The position numbers and the translations under genes were made by a program. From IMG/VR virus record IMGVR_UViG_3300023179_000062, positions 1 to 64,000 of that record: DNA of 64,000 nucleotides; one strand, given 5' to 3'. The notes under the pieces are model-generated. The model was not told the origin of the DNA. It searched no databases and worked only from the letters and a program-made list of their open reading frames with translations. The DNA comes from a virus. Of the stretch, positions 46,974-55,097 are shown piece after piece. How positions within the stretch are numbered: the first letter of the stretch is position 1; each line of letters begins with the position of its first letter.

Positions 46974-48307
46974 TATTCAAGTAATATTACATTTTCGTCG
47001 TCAAGTTGTTCCGATTCTTGTAGATTAAAACGGAAAGATTTTAATTTATAAACTTCCCATTCATTAGGTTTATCATTTCGAACAATTATTCCTTCTGCTG
47101 GAGTATGTGGAACTTTGGTACAGAAACGACAATCTTTTTCAAGATAATCATTCATTAATAATTGTAATAAATCATCATGCCAATGATCATCCCTTAAAAG
47201 CTTATATAATAATCCTGCCTTTCCTTGATAATGCAGTAGAGGAGTTTTAATATTAAATTTATTACAATAATCTACTACTTGAGAATGTGATAATTCAAAG
47301 ACATCGCCTACCGAATTAGTGAAGGTCATACGATAAACAATACATTCTAATTTACCTTCTTCGCAACCATAATCATAATTCTTCTGGATCATCGAACCTG
47401 TTGGAGTATATCCTACGATTTCTCCATAGAAACTATATCCCGGTTTTAATGAAGGATATAATCTTTCCGAAGCAATTTTCCACACATCTGAATCATAATA
47501 ATGGTTGTTCTCTTTATCATCATTTAATGTTGAATTTTTAATAACACTTCTGGAACTATAAAGCATACCATATTCCGTTTCATTTATATTAGCACCAAAG
47601 AATTTACCAATTCTATCAATTAATGATAGTTTCTTTTTAACCAAAACATTAGATACTACAAAAGAAGTTCCGTGATATTTTTCAGTAATAATGATATTAT
47701 CATCAAAATTAATTTTTGAAATACATCTTTTTAGATGTTCCGTTGAAGGATGGAAATGGAACTGGTTATCGACCAATTTAGAAGCATATCTTTTCACGTT
47801 TCCGCGAGTCTTCTTAGAAGAAGCAAGACCACTATTTTCAAGTCCTTTTGCGATATATTTCTTACATAGTTGATGTCCACAGATAGTATCAAAGTCTATG
47901 CCTGCATAGTCTGTTGAACTATCTTCAATCATGACAGGGTTATCCAGTACTACTTCACAGAACAATTCAAGAGCAGATACTGGTACAATATACCCTTCGC
48001 TCTTTGAACCACGGAGACGTAATGCACGCACACGACCATGATATTCGAAGAAACCTTTTGCGGTCTTATCTTTGTTCAATTCTGGTTCACGATATGAGTT
48101 ATGGAACTTGAGAAATTCATTGCTGATTGCACATTCCAATGGGAAATAGCAATATAATCCCGGTTCCGCATCAATACCTGTGATAACATTGTTCCCGAAA
48201 AGAGATACCATCTTAAGCTTATTTGCATTAGGGTGGGGTCTGAATTCAGCTATATTAACTATAGATGCTAGATAATTTGCGTTATGATCTGTTGATTTTG
48301 TAAACAT
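46973..48307 (-). CDS. RNA ligase (DRB0094/Rnl5-like)
   Basis: The 444-aa product has an N-terminal OB-type domain (about residues 10-110) followed by an adenylyltransferase domain. Motif I is EKYHGTS with the nucleotidyl Lys at 210; motif IIIa/IV-type FYGEIVGYTP, EGIIVR and motif V EVYKLKSFRF follow in order. The N-terminal OB domain plus this ligase core is the layout of the DRB0094-type RNA ligases. It would seal RNA breaks, for example host tRNA cuts made as a defence. It is controlled by a consensus sigma70 promoter, not a late one, so it is expressed earlier than its neighbours. Confidence 0.8.
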   Translation of the reverse strand: MFTKSTDHNANYLASIVNIAEFRPHPNANKLKMVSLFGNNVITGIDAEPGLYCYFPLECAISNEFLKFHNSYREPELNKDKTAKGFFEYHGRVRALRLRGSKSEGYIVPVSALELFCEVVLDNPVMIEDSSTDYAGIDFDTICGHQLCKKYIAKGLENSGLASSKKTRGNVKRYASKLVDNQFHFHPSTEHLKRCISKINFDDNIIITEKYHGTSFVVSNVLVKKKLSLIDRIGKFFGANINETEYGMLYSSRSVIKNSTLNDDKENNHYYDSDVWKIASERLYPSLKPGYSFYGEIVGYTPTGSMIQKNYDYGCEEGKLECIVYRMTFTNSVGDVFELSHSQVVDYCNKFNIKTPLLHYQGKAGLLYKLLRDDHWHDDLLQLLMNDYLEKDCRFCTKVPHTPAEGIIVRNDKPNEWEVYKLKSFRFNLQESEQLDDENVILLE

Positions 48308-48312
48308 ATGTC

Positions 48313-48340
48313 ATTATACTATATTTTAAGTCGTTGTCAA
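48313..48340 (-). promoter_or_regulatory. sigma70 promoter for the RNA ligase (leaderless)
   Basis: On the minus strand: TTGACA, 16-nt spacer, TATAAT, then 5 nt and the ATG at 48307. Both boxes are perfect consensus. Confidence 0.85.
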
Positions 48341-48967
48341 TTACCATTCTTGTTCGTATCCATAAAACTCTTTATCTTCTTCATATTCGGGGGTATAGGC
48401 TCCATTATATTTTTTAGATGATTGTGGAGATAATGAATGCCATCCATATGTCTTTTTAGGTGATTGTAAGGATACCCCGTGCCAGCCTTGAAGCTCTTTA
48501 TTAATTTCATCATAATCTGTAAGAACATCATATTCTTCAGAGGATGCATCATCATTTGCATCATAGATTGCCTCCATAAGTTTTTCTCTAGCACGTTTAG
48601 TATGATCAGGAATAACTGTTTGGTCTTCCGCAAACAAAGCAATGCCTTCTTTATTTTTCATGAAACTTCTTGCGCCCTTCTTAACAACACGACCATGTTT
48701 TTGCCATGCGTCAAAAGTTCGAAAAAAAGTATAAACATAAAAATATTCAATTACCCAAGTAGGCAATTTACTTTTAGTATCAGCTAAAAGATCATCAAAT
48801 AATCGTTTAGCACGGGCTTTATGTCCTGTTTCGATTTTGTTATAAACTAATCGAATTTTACCAAATTCTTCAATATTAGTTACCCCATAATAATTGTTAT
48901 AATTATGCCAGCAATACCATAGCGTAGCTTGCTCGTCTCCAATGCGTTCTTTTATTGTTTTATTCAT
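48341..48967 (-). CDS. unknown protein with ArdC-like motif, 208 aa
   Basis: Helical N-terminal region with RLVYNKIETGHKARAKRLFDDL. The FFRTFDAWQKHGRVVKKGARSF segment resembles the W-x-x-x-G-R-x-V-x-K-G motif of ArdC-type N-terminal domains, which bind single-stranded DNA. The C-terminus is acidic with two similar blocks (GWHGVSLQSPKK, GWHSLSPQSSKK). It follows the phosphatase gene by 1 nt and has a real Shine-Dalgarno (AGGAG) upstream. The function is a guess. Confidence 0.45.
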   Translation of the reverse strand: MNKTIKERIGDEQATLWYCWHNYNNYYGVTNIEEFGKIRLVYNKIETGHKARAKRLFDDLLADTKSKLPTWVIEYFYVYTFFRTFDAWQKHGRVVKKGARSFMKNKEGIALFAEDQTVIPDHTKRAREKLMEAIYDANDDASSEEYDVLTDYDEINKELQGWHGVSLQSPKKTYGWHSLSPQSSKKYNGAYTPEYEEDKEFYGYEQEW

Positions 48968-48968
48968 A

Positions 48969-49463
48969 TTAAAATTTTCTCCTTTTATCTATAACTTTGA
49001 CTGGTTCTGGATTAAATGATAGATAATATTCTTTCATTAACTTGAACAATGTAGTGTTTGGAACGGCGATTCTTCTACCGTCTCCTGTCCATTCATATCC
49101 CAATAATTCCATACAGAATTGTGCTACAGCGGCTGAACGAGACTTTCCTGCGCGACAGTTAACAAACACATGTTTATTTTTATGTGCTAAGATGAAATCT
49201 ACGATAGTTTTTGCGTCTTTTTCATTAGGAGGATATAAGAAAATTTCTTTATCATCCCCTCCTATAGCTGGTACTGGAACAGTTAAATCCCAAAAATTGA
49301 TATGCAGGTTAGGCAGATCATCTAAAAATGGATTTCTAACTGCATCGTAAGACATATGAGCATGACCCGGTTCACCTATGGCAATCCAAATGGCTTTATC
49401 AGGATCGACATAAGTTGACCAATCTCTCATGGTTCTTCGAGGAAAATTAACTACCGTTGTCAT
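48969..49463 (-). CDS. dual-specificity-type protein phosphatase
   Basis: The 164-aa product has the Cys-based signature VNCRAGKSRSA, with catalytic Cys103 and Arg109 in Cys-x5-Arg spacing. A candidate general-acid Asp lies upstream (WDLTVPVP or GGDDKE). Size fits a single-domain dual-specificity phosphatase. It could counter kinase signalling in the host or act on phage targets. It is first in a two-gene unit with a sigma70-like promoter. A kinase-like gene is also present in the window (4706), so reversible phosphorylation may be a theme. Confidence 0.8.
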   Translation of the reverse strand: MTTVVNFPRRTMRDWSTYVDPDKAIWIAIGEPGHAHMSYDAVRNPFLDDLPNLHINFWDLTVPVPAIGGDDKEIFLYPPNEKDAKTIVDFILAHKNKHVFVNCRAGKSRSAAVAQFCMELLGYEWTGDGRRIAVPNTTLFKLMKEYYLSFNPEPVKVIDKRRKF

Positions 49464-49469
49464 GATATT

Positions 49470-49498
49470 AGCATAACATATTATCCAAAGTTAAGCAA
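49470..49498 (-). promoter_or_regulatory. sigma70-like promoter for the phosphatase unit (leaderless)
   Basis: Minus strand: TTGCTT, 17-nt spacer, TATGCT, then 6 nt and the ATG at 49463. Confidence 0.65.
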
Positions 49499-49523
49499 AT
49501 TATTGTTTTATTTAAAACAAATC

Positions 49524-49531
49524 AATAAATA
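49524..49531 (+). promoter_or_regulatory. late promoter for the 55-aa core gene
   Basis: AATAAATA, 7 nt before the ATG at 49539. Confidence 0.75.
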
Positions 49532-49538
49532 TTAAATT

Positions 49539-49706
49539 ATGACTAGCGAAGCCCAATCACATATTCAGAAGTTTCTATATAATTTATCTATGGAGAATTA
49601 TTCAGATGCAGATAAAAATCTTAACAATCTTGTAAAACAGAAGGTAGATCGAAGATTTAATGATGCAACGGAGAAGGTTAAGAGTGATTTAACGAAGATA
49701 AAATAA
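49539..49706 (+). CDS. small prohead core-type protein (gp67-like), 55 aa
   Basis: It begins MTSEAQSHIQKFLYNLSMENY and is helical throughout (DADKNLNNLVKQKVDRRF), with mixed charge and a lysine-rich end. It lies just upstream of gp22, where T4-like phages carry short core proteins (gp67/gp68) needed for head shape. The first 20 residues include a cut-type SME/N. T4 gp67 has a long acidic tail that is absent here. Role is inferred from position and size. Confidence 0.5.
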   Translation: MTSEAQSHIQKFLYNLSMENYSDADKNLNNLVKQKVDRRFNDATEKVKSDLTKIK

Positions 49707-49725
49707 TAGAAAATATAACTATTTC

Positions 49726-49733
49726 AATAAATA
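49726..49733 (+). promoter_or_regulatory. gp22: late promoter for gp22
   Basis: AATAAATA, 8 nt before the ATG at 49742. Confidence 0.8.
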
Positions 49734-49741
49734 ATCCTTAT

Positions 49742-50650
49742 ATGTTAAATGAATTACAACCTATTTTTGAGCAGATTGATAAAAATCTCTTTAATGAAGA
49801 CACCATGCAGAAGATTGCATCAATCGTTGAATCTAAAGTCAACGAAAAAGTTGAGTCCCGTGTAACCCTTGAAGTTGAATCTGCTAAACAGATACAGGAA
49901 GAAGATTACACTAACAAGATGCAACACCTTGTAAAAGTTATCAAAGAAAATATTGATAAAGACCATTTAGCTAAAATTAAATTTGTAGTTGAAAAAATCA
50001 ACACAGATCATATGGACAAGCTTATTAAGCTTAAAGAAAACTATGAAAACCTCTTAAAGAAAACTGCCGTGGAGCACAAGATGCAATTGGTAGAAGGCGT
50101 TGATGCGTTTTTGGAAAAGTATATTGACAAGAATCTTCCTTCCCAAGTAATAGAAGAAGCTGCAAAAAATACTCACGTTTCAAATCTTCTAAATGAAGCC
50201 CGTAAGGTTCTTGCAGTTGATCCTACTTTTGTTAAAGATAATATTAAAGAAGCCATCGTGGATGGTAAGAAACAAGTGGATCGTCTCATTCGTGAAAATG
50301 CTGAATTGAAACAAGCAAAAGCATCCGAAGAAACTTCAAGATTCCTTGCAGAGAAGACCGCAAATCTTCCTCTAAATACAGCAAAATTTGTACGTAGTCG
50401 TTTAGCAAATAAACCACTAAAAGTAGTTAAAGAAAACTTTGACTACGTTGTTGAAATGTTTTCGGTTCAAGAAAAGAAAAATAAAGTTTCTTTAGTGAAT
50501 GAAAACAAACAACCTATTTCTAACGTTGATCGGTCTAAAATTTCCGGTGATGCAACAACAATAATTGAAAGTACTGAAAAGAGACAACCCCTATCTTCTG
50601 CAAATCCGCTAGAAGATATGTATATGGGCATCCTTAATTCACGAAATTAA
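49742..50650 (+). CDS. gp22: prohead scaffold protein gp22
   Basis: The 302-aa product is almost entirely charged helix and coiled coil (EKINTDHMDKLIKLKENYENLL; QVDRLIRENAELKQAKASEETSR). It has a helical end NPLEDMYMGIL typical of T4-like gp22. It contains cut-type sites such as PIFE/Q at the start, as expected for a scaffold that gp21 degrades. It lies directly before the major capsid gene, as in T4. It forms the inner core that shapes the prohead and is then removed. Confidence 0.85.
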   Translation: MLNELQPIFEQIDKNLFNEDTMQKIASIVESKVNEKVESRVTLEVESAKQIQEEDYTNKMQHLVKVIKENIDKDHLAKIKFVVEKINTDHMDKLIKLKENYENLLKKTAVEHKMQLVEGVDAFLEKYIDKNLPSQVIEEAAKNTHVSNLLNEARKVLAVDPTFVKDNIKEAIVDGKKQVDRLIRENAELKQAKASEETSRFLAEKTANLPLNTAKFVRSRLANKPLKVVKENFDYVVEMFSVQEKKNKVSLVNENKQPISNVDRSKISGDATTIIESTEKRQPLSSANPLEDMYMGILNSRN

Positions 50651-50659
50651 TAGATAAAC

Positions 50660-50667
50660 ACTAAATA
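50660..50667 (+). promoter_or_regulatory. gp23: late promoter for gp23
   Basis: ACTAAATA, 8 nt before the ATG at 50676. Confidence 0.65.
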
Positions 50668-50675
50668 TAAAATAT

Positions 50676-52232
50676 ATGGTAAATCCATCATCACAATACG
50701 TAGACAGTGCCCCAGCCTTTATCAACAAGGATCGTGGGCGTTCCCTAATCAATAAATGGAGTAAAATACTCGAATTCACTGACAGCCAAACCGCGCCAAT
50801 CGTGGGCTATCAAAAACAATTGGCAACATCAATCATTCTTGAGAACCAAGAAAACTACCTCAAACAACAAGGTTTCCTACGTCCTAACGTGATTCAGGAA
50901 AACGGTATGATCGCAGGTGGAGCATTTGCTTCAACTCCGTTCGGTGGTGGTACCGCTGGTACTGCACCAACCGTTAACGGTCAATACGGTAATGCTTTGG
51001 GTGCTTCCGATTGGTATGCTCCCGGTGATGCACGTCTTCCTAAGACTCTCATTCCTATGATCCGTCGTACTTTCCCTGAGTTAATCACTCATGAAATCGT
51101 CGGTGTTCAGCCAATGAGCGGTCCAGTAGGTCTTGCTTTCGCACTTCGTTATCAATATGACCAATCTGCTCTTGCATGTAGTCCATATGACGACAAGAAT
51201 TGTACATCCCCTAACTCTAAGTGGAATCCTAACGGTCAACCATTTAACACCAACCATTTAGGTTCCGGTGAAGCTGGTTATCAAAAGTTATACACCGCAC
51301 ATACAGGTATCACCGCTGCTGGTCTATCAGGTAATTCTGATTTCTCCATCCCAGCTATTGATTCTGGTGTTGCTCAACTTCTTAGTCACTTTGAAGCAAG
51401 CAGCAATATTCCTACTATGTCTCTTAAGATCGAAAAGACTGCTGTTGAAGCAGGTACTCGTAAGCTTGGAACTAGCTGGTCTATGGAACTTGAACAAGAC
51501 TTGATGAACATGAATGGTATCGACATTGATGCTGAAATGACAAACGCGATGAGCTATGAAATTCAGGCAGAAATCGACCGTGAAATGGTTATCCGTATGA
51601 TCCAAGTTGCCCTCAATGCAGGTCAAGGTACAGGTTATTCCGTCTGGAAGCCACAGCTTGCCGATGCTCGCTGGTTCGGTGAAAGAGGCGTAGACTTCTA
51701 TGCTAAGATCGTTGTGGAAGCTAACAGAATGGCTATTCGTAATCGTCGTGGTCCAGCTAACTTCATCGTTGCTACTCCGAAGGTTTGCACCATTCTTCAG
51801 TTGCTCCCTGAATTCCGTCCGTTTGAAGTAAGTTCCAACATCCAAGTTCACCCAAATGGTGTCGCTCGCGTTGGTTCCCTTGCAGGACAGTTCAACATCT
51901 ATCGTGACACTCGTTCCGAAGCGCAGTATCTTGCAGGTGTTCGTGCAACTTCTATTGAATATGCACTTCTAGGTTACAAAGGTTCTGAATTCTATGACAC
52001 AGGTATCGTGTATTGCCCATACATCCCTGTTCTTGTTCAGAGAACAATTAGCCCTCACACCATGACACCAAATGTCGGTATGATGACTCGTTACGGTGTT
52101 ATTGACTCTCTATGGGGTGCTTCAAACTTCTATCACATCATCATTGTGAAAGATATTGATCGCAATCACTATAGCTCAAGCTTAACTCCAACCTCTGCTG
52201 CAACTCTTCCAGTCTATTCAGTTTCTAACTAA
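50676..52232 (+). CDS. gp23: major capsid protein gp23
   Basis: The 518-aa product matches T4-type gp23 (HK97 fold). It has an N-terminal delta region with the likely gp21 cut at VIQE/N (Glu75), the TLIPMIRRTFPELITHEIVGVQPMSGPVG segment, the SMELEQDLMNMNGIDIDAEM region, and the FIVATPKVCTILQLLPEF stretch. It forms the hexamers of the head. It ends just before a bidirectional terminator. Its codon use is less AT-biased than nearby late genes, as expected for the most abundant protein. Confidence 0.95.
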   Translation: MVNPSSQYVDSAPAFINKDRGRSLINKWSKILEFTDSQTAPIVGYQKQLATSIILENQENYLKQQGFLRPNVIQENGMIAGGAFASTPFGGGTAGTAPTVNGQYGNALGASDWYAPGDARLPKTLIPMIRRTFPELITHEIVGVQPMSGPVGLAFALRYQYDQSALACSPYDDKNCTSPNSKWNPNGQPFNTNHLGSGEAGYQKLYTAHTGITAAGLSGNSDFSIPAIDSGVAQLLSHFEASSNIPTMSLKIEKTAVEAGTRKLGTSWSMELEQDLMNMNGIDIDAEMTNAMSYEIQAEIDREMVIRMIQVALNAGQGTGYSVWKPQLADARWFGERGVDFYAKIVVEANRMAIRNRRGPANFIVATPKVCTILQLLPEFRPFEVSSNIQVHPNGVARVGSLAGQFNIYRDTRSEAQYLAGVRATSIEYALLGYKGSEFYDTGIVYCPYIPVLVQRTISPHTMTPNVGMMTRYGVIDSLWGASNFYHIIIVKDIDRNHYSSSLTPTSAATLPVYSVSN

Positions 52233-52260
52233 TAGCTAAAGAAGAAAAGAAAAATCCACG

Positions 52261-52286
52261 AAAACCCGCTCAATTGAGCGGGTTTT
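52261..52286. terminator. bidirectional intrinsic terminator
   Basis: AAAACCCGCTCAA / TTGAGCGGGTTTT, a 13-bp perfect palindrome with A- and T-runs on both sides. It ends gp23 on one strand and the deoxyribosyltransferase-like gene on the other. Confidence 0.95.
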
Positions 52287-52291
52287 CTTTT

Positions 52292-52828
52292 TTACCCGTG
52301 ATTGATTTTAAAATAATGTTTATTTTTAGCAAGTGTAATAGATGCTGCCACGGTATCAGATAATTGATCATAAATTCTATCATCAATTGCAAGATTATTT
52401 TTTTCGGCGGCATCGGCTCTCCACATAATATCAAGATATGTCATTCTATAGGCATCATTTGGACGACCATATACCACTTTACTTCTATCTCTGGCTATCC
52501 AATATCCATGTTCCCAATTAGTGGTTAGTCCAATTAGTTCTCTTGTTCTAGGAATCCAAAACATGATACAATCAGCAATTTTCAATCCAGCAAATTCCCA
52601 TTCAGGAATATCATACCGATATTGATCCGATTCAAACTTACTAGTAAATTCAGGAACAACAAGTGTTCCATCAAATCCTTGACGTTCAAATTCTTCAATA
52701 GCAGCAAATCGCCATGAAGTTAAGTGGGTTTGATTACCTCTTACAGTTGGTCCCGCAAGAAAAACAATAGGTTTATCAAGGTATTGTTCAAATTCTGTTT
52801 CAGGAGTTTCATATCTAAGTACATTCAT
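52292..52828 (-). CDS. nucleoside 2-deoxyribosyltransferase-like protein
   Basis: The 178-aa product has KPIVFLAGPTVRGN, TSWRFAAIEEFERQG, LVVPEFTSKF, the WEFAGLKIADCIMFWIPR segment and GLTTNWEHGYWIARD. These landmarks match the Nuc_deoxyrib_tr_3 / YtoQ-like group of the deoxyribosyltransferase superfamily. It may exchange bases on deoxynucleosides or hydrolyse nucleotides; the exact substrate is not clear. It is the third gene of a leftward unit with a small membrane protein and a phosphoesterase. Confidence 0.7.
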   Translation of the reverse strand: MNVLRYETPETEFEQYLDKPIVFLAGPTVRGNQTHLTSWRFAAIEEFERQGFDGTLVVPEFTSKFESDQYRYDIPEWEFAGLKIADCIMFWIPRTRELIGLTTNWEHGYWIARDRSKVVYGRPNDAYRMTYLDIMWRADAAEKNNLAIDDRIYDQLSDTVAASITLAKNKHYFKINHG

Positions 52829-52831
52829 AAT

Positions 52832-53017
52832 TTAATAAGTGTCAATAATTTCTTTAGCTTCTTGTTCTGTCATTCCTAACGAGATTAACCATTTAATCTC
52901 TTCTTCATATGTCATTGGTGATGGACGCGGAGTAGGGTATGAGATACAAATGAGCCATAAAATGGGTATCCCTAATGCTAGTATGCCGAATAAACTTCCT
53001 ATTATAATATGCCACAT
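52832..53017 (-). CDS. single-pass membrane protein with UBA-like tail, 61 aa
   Basis: Residues about 2-27 are hydrophobic (IIIGSLFGILALGIPILWLI). A Pro-rich turn follows (YPTPRPSP), then an acidic helical tail EEEIKWLISLGMTEQEAKEII resembling the short helical repeat of UBA/CUE-type folds (by eye only). It sits between the phosphoesterase and the deoxyribosyltransferase-like gene with 3-nt gaps. Function unknown. Confidence 0.5.
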   Translation of the reverse strand: MWHIIIGSLFGILALGIPILWLICISYPTPRPSPMTYEEEIKWLISLGMTEQEAKEIIDTY

Positions 53018-53020
53018 AAG

Positions 53021-53584
53021 TTAATAAGGGAAAACATGTTTATCATAGTGTTTTTCACATGCGGTTCTACAAAAATCAATTTCATCTTCTGAAACGGGTC
53101 TAAAATGCCATGCATCAACTCCAACGTTAATCATATTCTTCTGAACTTTCCATAATCCATGTATATGTCCGGTTAATGAAAATTCCTTATTGATGCATTT
53201 GGTAGGATAGTGGTTTAGATAATATTCTCTACCTTTAATTTCGATGGTTCTGTCTTCTACAATTTCATGAAAAATCTTGGACAAATAATCTATTTTATCA
53301 TCATCATAATTGCCTTTAATGAGAGTTAATTTGGAATCTGGGTACATTTTAAAGAAATTATCTCTAAAGTAGATATCCAGTCTATAAGTCTCTTCGGTGA
53401 GAGAATATACTACATCTCCTAAATGGTATAGCTCGTCTCCATTGTGGAATATATCAGAGAATTTATCTAAAATATGATACCTCTGCTCATATGTAGAGGG
53501 AAATGGTCTATAGAATAGATTTGGTTTCCCGTTTACTCCTATTCTATCTTCATTTAAGTGCCAATCACTTGTAAAATATCTCAT
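53021..53584 (-). CDS. metallophosphoesterase
   Basis: The 187-aa product shows calcineurin-type motifs in order: TSDWHL (Asp7, His9), YHLGDVVY, KGNYD, NHYPT and GHIHG. These bind two metal ions. Small phage enzymes of this kind hydrolyse phosphate mono- or diesters; the substrate is unknown. It is first in a three-gene unit with a sigma70-like promoter, unlike the late genes on both sides. Confidence 0.85.
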   Translation of the reverse strand: MRYFTSDWHLNEDRIGVNGKPNLFYRPFPSTYEQRYHILDKFSDIFHNGDELYHLGDVVYSLTEETYRLDIYFRDNFFKMYPDSKLTLIKGNYDDDKIDYLSKIFHEIVEDRTIEIKGREYYLNHYPTKCINKEFSLTGHIHGLWKVQKNMINVGVDAWHFRPVSEDEIDFCRTACEKHYDKHVFPY

Positions 53585-53590
53585 GTGGGT

Positions 53591-53619
53591 ATGTTACCAC
53601 ATACATATAGGCGTGTCAA
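53591..53619 (-). promoter_or_regulatory. sigma70-like promoter for the phosphoesterase unit (leaderless)
   Basis: Minus strand: TTGACA, 17-nt spacer, TAACAT, then 6 nt and the ATG at 53584. Confidence 0.7.
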
Positions 53620-53625
53620 CGTATA

Positions 53626-54507
53626 TTACATGACATATATACTACCTATTGACGAACCTAATAATGCATCAATGTCATTATTAATATCATTTTCAGAATT
53701 AGATAATATATCATCTAATTCTTCCGTTAATTCTGGTGTCATTTGTTTTGCCACAGGTCCGCTAGGTTTCCCCCATGCATGAGATATTGGTAATATTCTA
53801 GGGAAATTTCTATTCAAGCTTATTTTTCCTGTGATTATATATTGTGCAATTAATTCAAATGTAAATTCGGCATCATTTCGTATATTCTTATCTCTAGCAG
53901 ATTTGAATGTTCCTAAAGCATGCGCTAATTCATTTCGTAATTTACGATCATCTGTTTCAAATCCTCCATAATCACCATAAGATGATATTCTCTTTTTTAG
54001 AGATTGTTTATTATATATGGTACGTGCAATAGTCAATAATAATCTATTAATAGTATCTATTAATTCTTTATAATGATGAGTTGTGCCATTGAATCTTTTA
54101 TGACTGGTGTGTGTTCTAGCAAGTGCATGTCCTAATCTATGAGCTATTGTCCATGCAGTCATTGGCATCTTTTCGTCACCTTTATTATTCACAAAAATAA
54201 TTGTAATTTTATTAGGGTCATTTTGAATGTTTAATTTTAAATTATCTCTGACAAAATCTGGAGATACTCTGCCCAATTCCCCACTTTTATTACCTTCCGA
54301 GGAGCGTAGAAAATACAAGTCAAAATCGAAAGCCGTTTTCTCCCACTTCTTTTTAATTTTTTCTAAACCTTTAGGATTTTTTAAAATATTTATAGAGGCT
54401 TTGTCATATCCATATTTTTTAGCACTGTCTCCCCAATCACCTTTTAACTCAATATTATCTATTGAGTCTTCTTTGATTAATAGTTGATATAATTGATGTA
54501 ATGTCAT
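53626..54507 (-). CDS. packaged-protein candidate with HRLGH motif, 293 aa
   Basis: It begins MTLHQLYQLLIKEDS (cut-type end KE/D). Near residue 120 it has AWTIAHRLGHALART, which resembles a zinc-peptidase H-E-x-x-H helix but with Arg in place of the catalytic Glu. A downstream ELAHALG segment could supply another ligand. It may be an inactive or altered peptidase, or a new enzyme type. It ends LLGSSIGSIYVM. It has its own late promoter. Confidence 0.4.
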   Translation of the reverse strand: MTLHQLYQLLIKEDSIDNIELKGDWGDSAKKYGYDKASINILKNPKGLEKIKKKWEKTAFDFDLYFLRSSEGNKSGELGRVSPDFVRDNLKLNIQNDPNKITIIFVNNKGDEKMPMTAWTIAHRLGHALARTHTSHKRFNGTTHHYKELIDTINRLLLTIARTIYNKQSLKKRISSYGDYGGFETDDRKLRNELAHALGTFKSARDKNIRNDAEFTFELIAQYIITGKISLNRNFPRILPISHAWGKPSGPVAKQMTPELTEELDDILSNSENDINNDIDALLGSSIGSIYVM

Positions 54508-54512
54508 AACAT

Positions 54513-54520
54513 TATTTACA
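54513..54520 (-). promoter_or_regulatory. late promoter for the HRLGH gene
   Basis: TGTAAATA, 5 nt before the ATG at 54507. Confidence 0.65.
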
Positions 54521-55049
54521 CATCTATAACTATACCGTTTGCTTCTTTAATCTTCTGTTCAGCTTTCTTCTTATCTTCATCTGATCCGAATAAACTATTA
54601 AAAATAGATTCTCTGGTAGCAATAATGAATGTGTTATTCTGAGGATTAGCTGCACCATTGGTTAACTCAGGTGTAACCATTTTATTATTAATACTCTTTT
54701 CCTTAAGATCAAGATCACGGGTTTTAAGTTCTTTATTCTGATCCATTTTTCTCTTTTCGATGACAACTCCAACCATATTCTTAATTAATTCAGATTGGCT
54801 TTTTACTACAGCCGCATGCGCCTCAATATATTCAGATGTCCCTACTTGGTTCACTAAATCTTTAGTCTGTTCCATAACTTCAGCATTTGAGTCAATTGTT
54901 TGACGTAATTTATTCATCAAGTAATTATATGTCTCATCATCAGTTAAATTTTCAACTGGTGTTGCCTTAACTTCATTGTTTACTTGTTTGGCAGTGCTTA
55001 GAGAATTAAGCACATCGTCTAAGTCTGGTTGATTAGATGCATCTATCAT
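54516..55049 (-). CDS. gp16: terminase small subunit gp16-like
   Basis: The 177-aa product (T4 gp16 is 164 aa) has a disordered acidic N-terminus, a long central helical pair (LMNKLRQTIDSNAEVMEQTKDL; KSQSELIKNMVGVVIEKRK) like the T4 gp16 coiled coil, and a C-terminal NPQNNTFIIATRESIFNSLF segment parallel to the T4 'NIQNATVFMGSPTELMDEI' end. The small subunit recognises viral DNA and regulates gp17. Sequence identity is low, so the call rests on layout and position among gp17-gp19. Confidence 0.6.
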   Translation of the reverse strand: MIDASNQPDLDDVLNSLSTAKQVNNEVKATPVENLTDDETYNYLMNKLRQTIDSNAEVMEQTKDLVNQVGTSEYIEAHAAVVKSQSELIKNMVGVVIEKRKMDQNKELKTRDLDLKEKSINNKMVTPELTNGAANPQNNTFIIATRESIFNSLFGSDEDKKKAEQKIKEANGIVIDV

Positions 55050-55055
55050 AAGTAC

Positions 55056-55063
55056 TATTTAAT
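55056..55063 (-). promoter_or_regulatory. gp16: late promoter for gp16-like gene
   Basis: ATTAAATA, 6 nt before the ATG at 55049. Confidence 0.5.
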
Positions 55064-55083
55064 TTATTATAATAATAAATCAA

Positions 55084-55091
55084 TGTAAATA
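55084..55091 (+). promoter_or_regulatory. late promoter for the 87-aa gene
   Basis: TGTAAATA, 6 nt before the ATG at 55098. Confidence 0.65.
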
Positions 55092-55097
55092 CTATGT

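Noticed and set aside
51327-51851. 174-aa frame antisense to the major capsid gene
   Set aside because: It lies entirely inside gp23, whose protein match is unambiguous, and has no late promoter.
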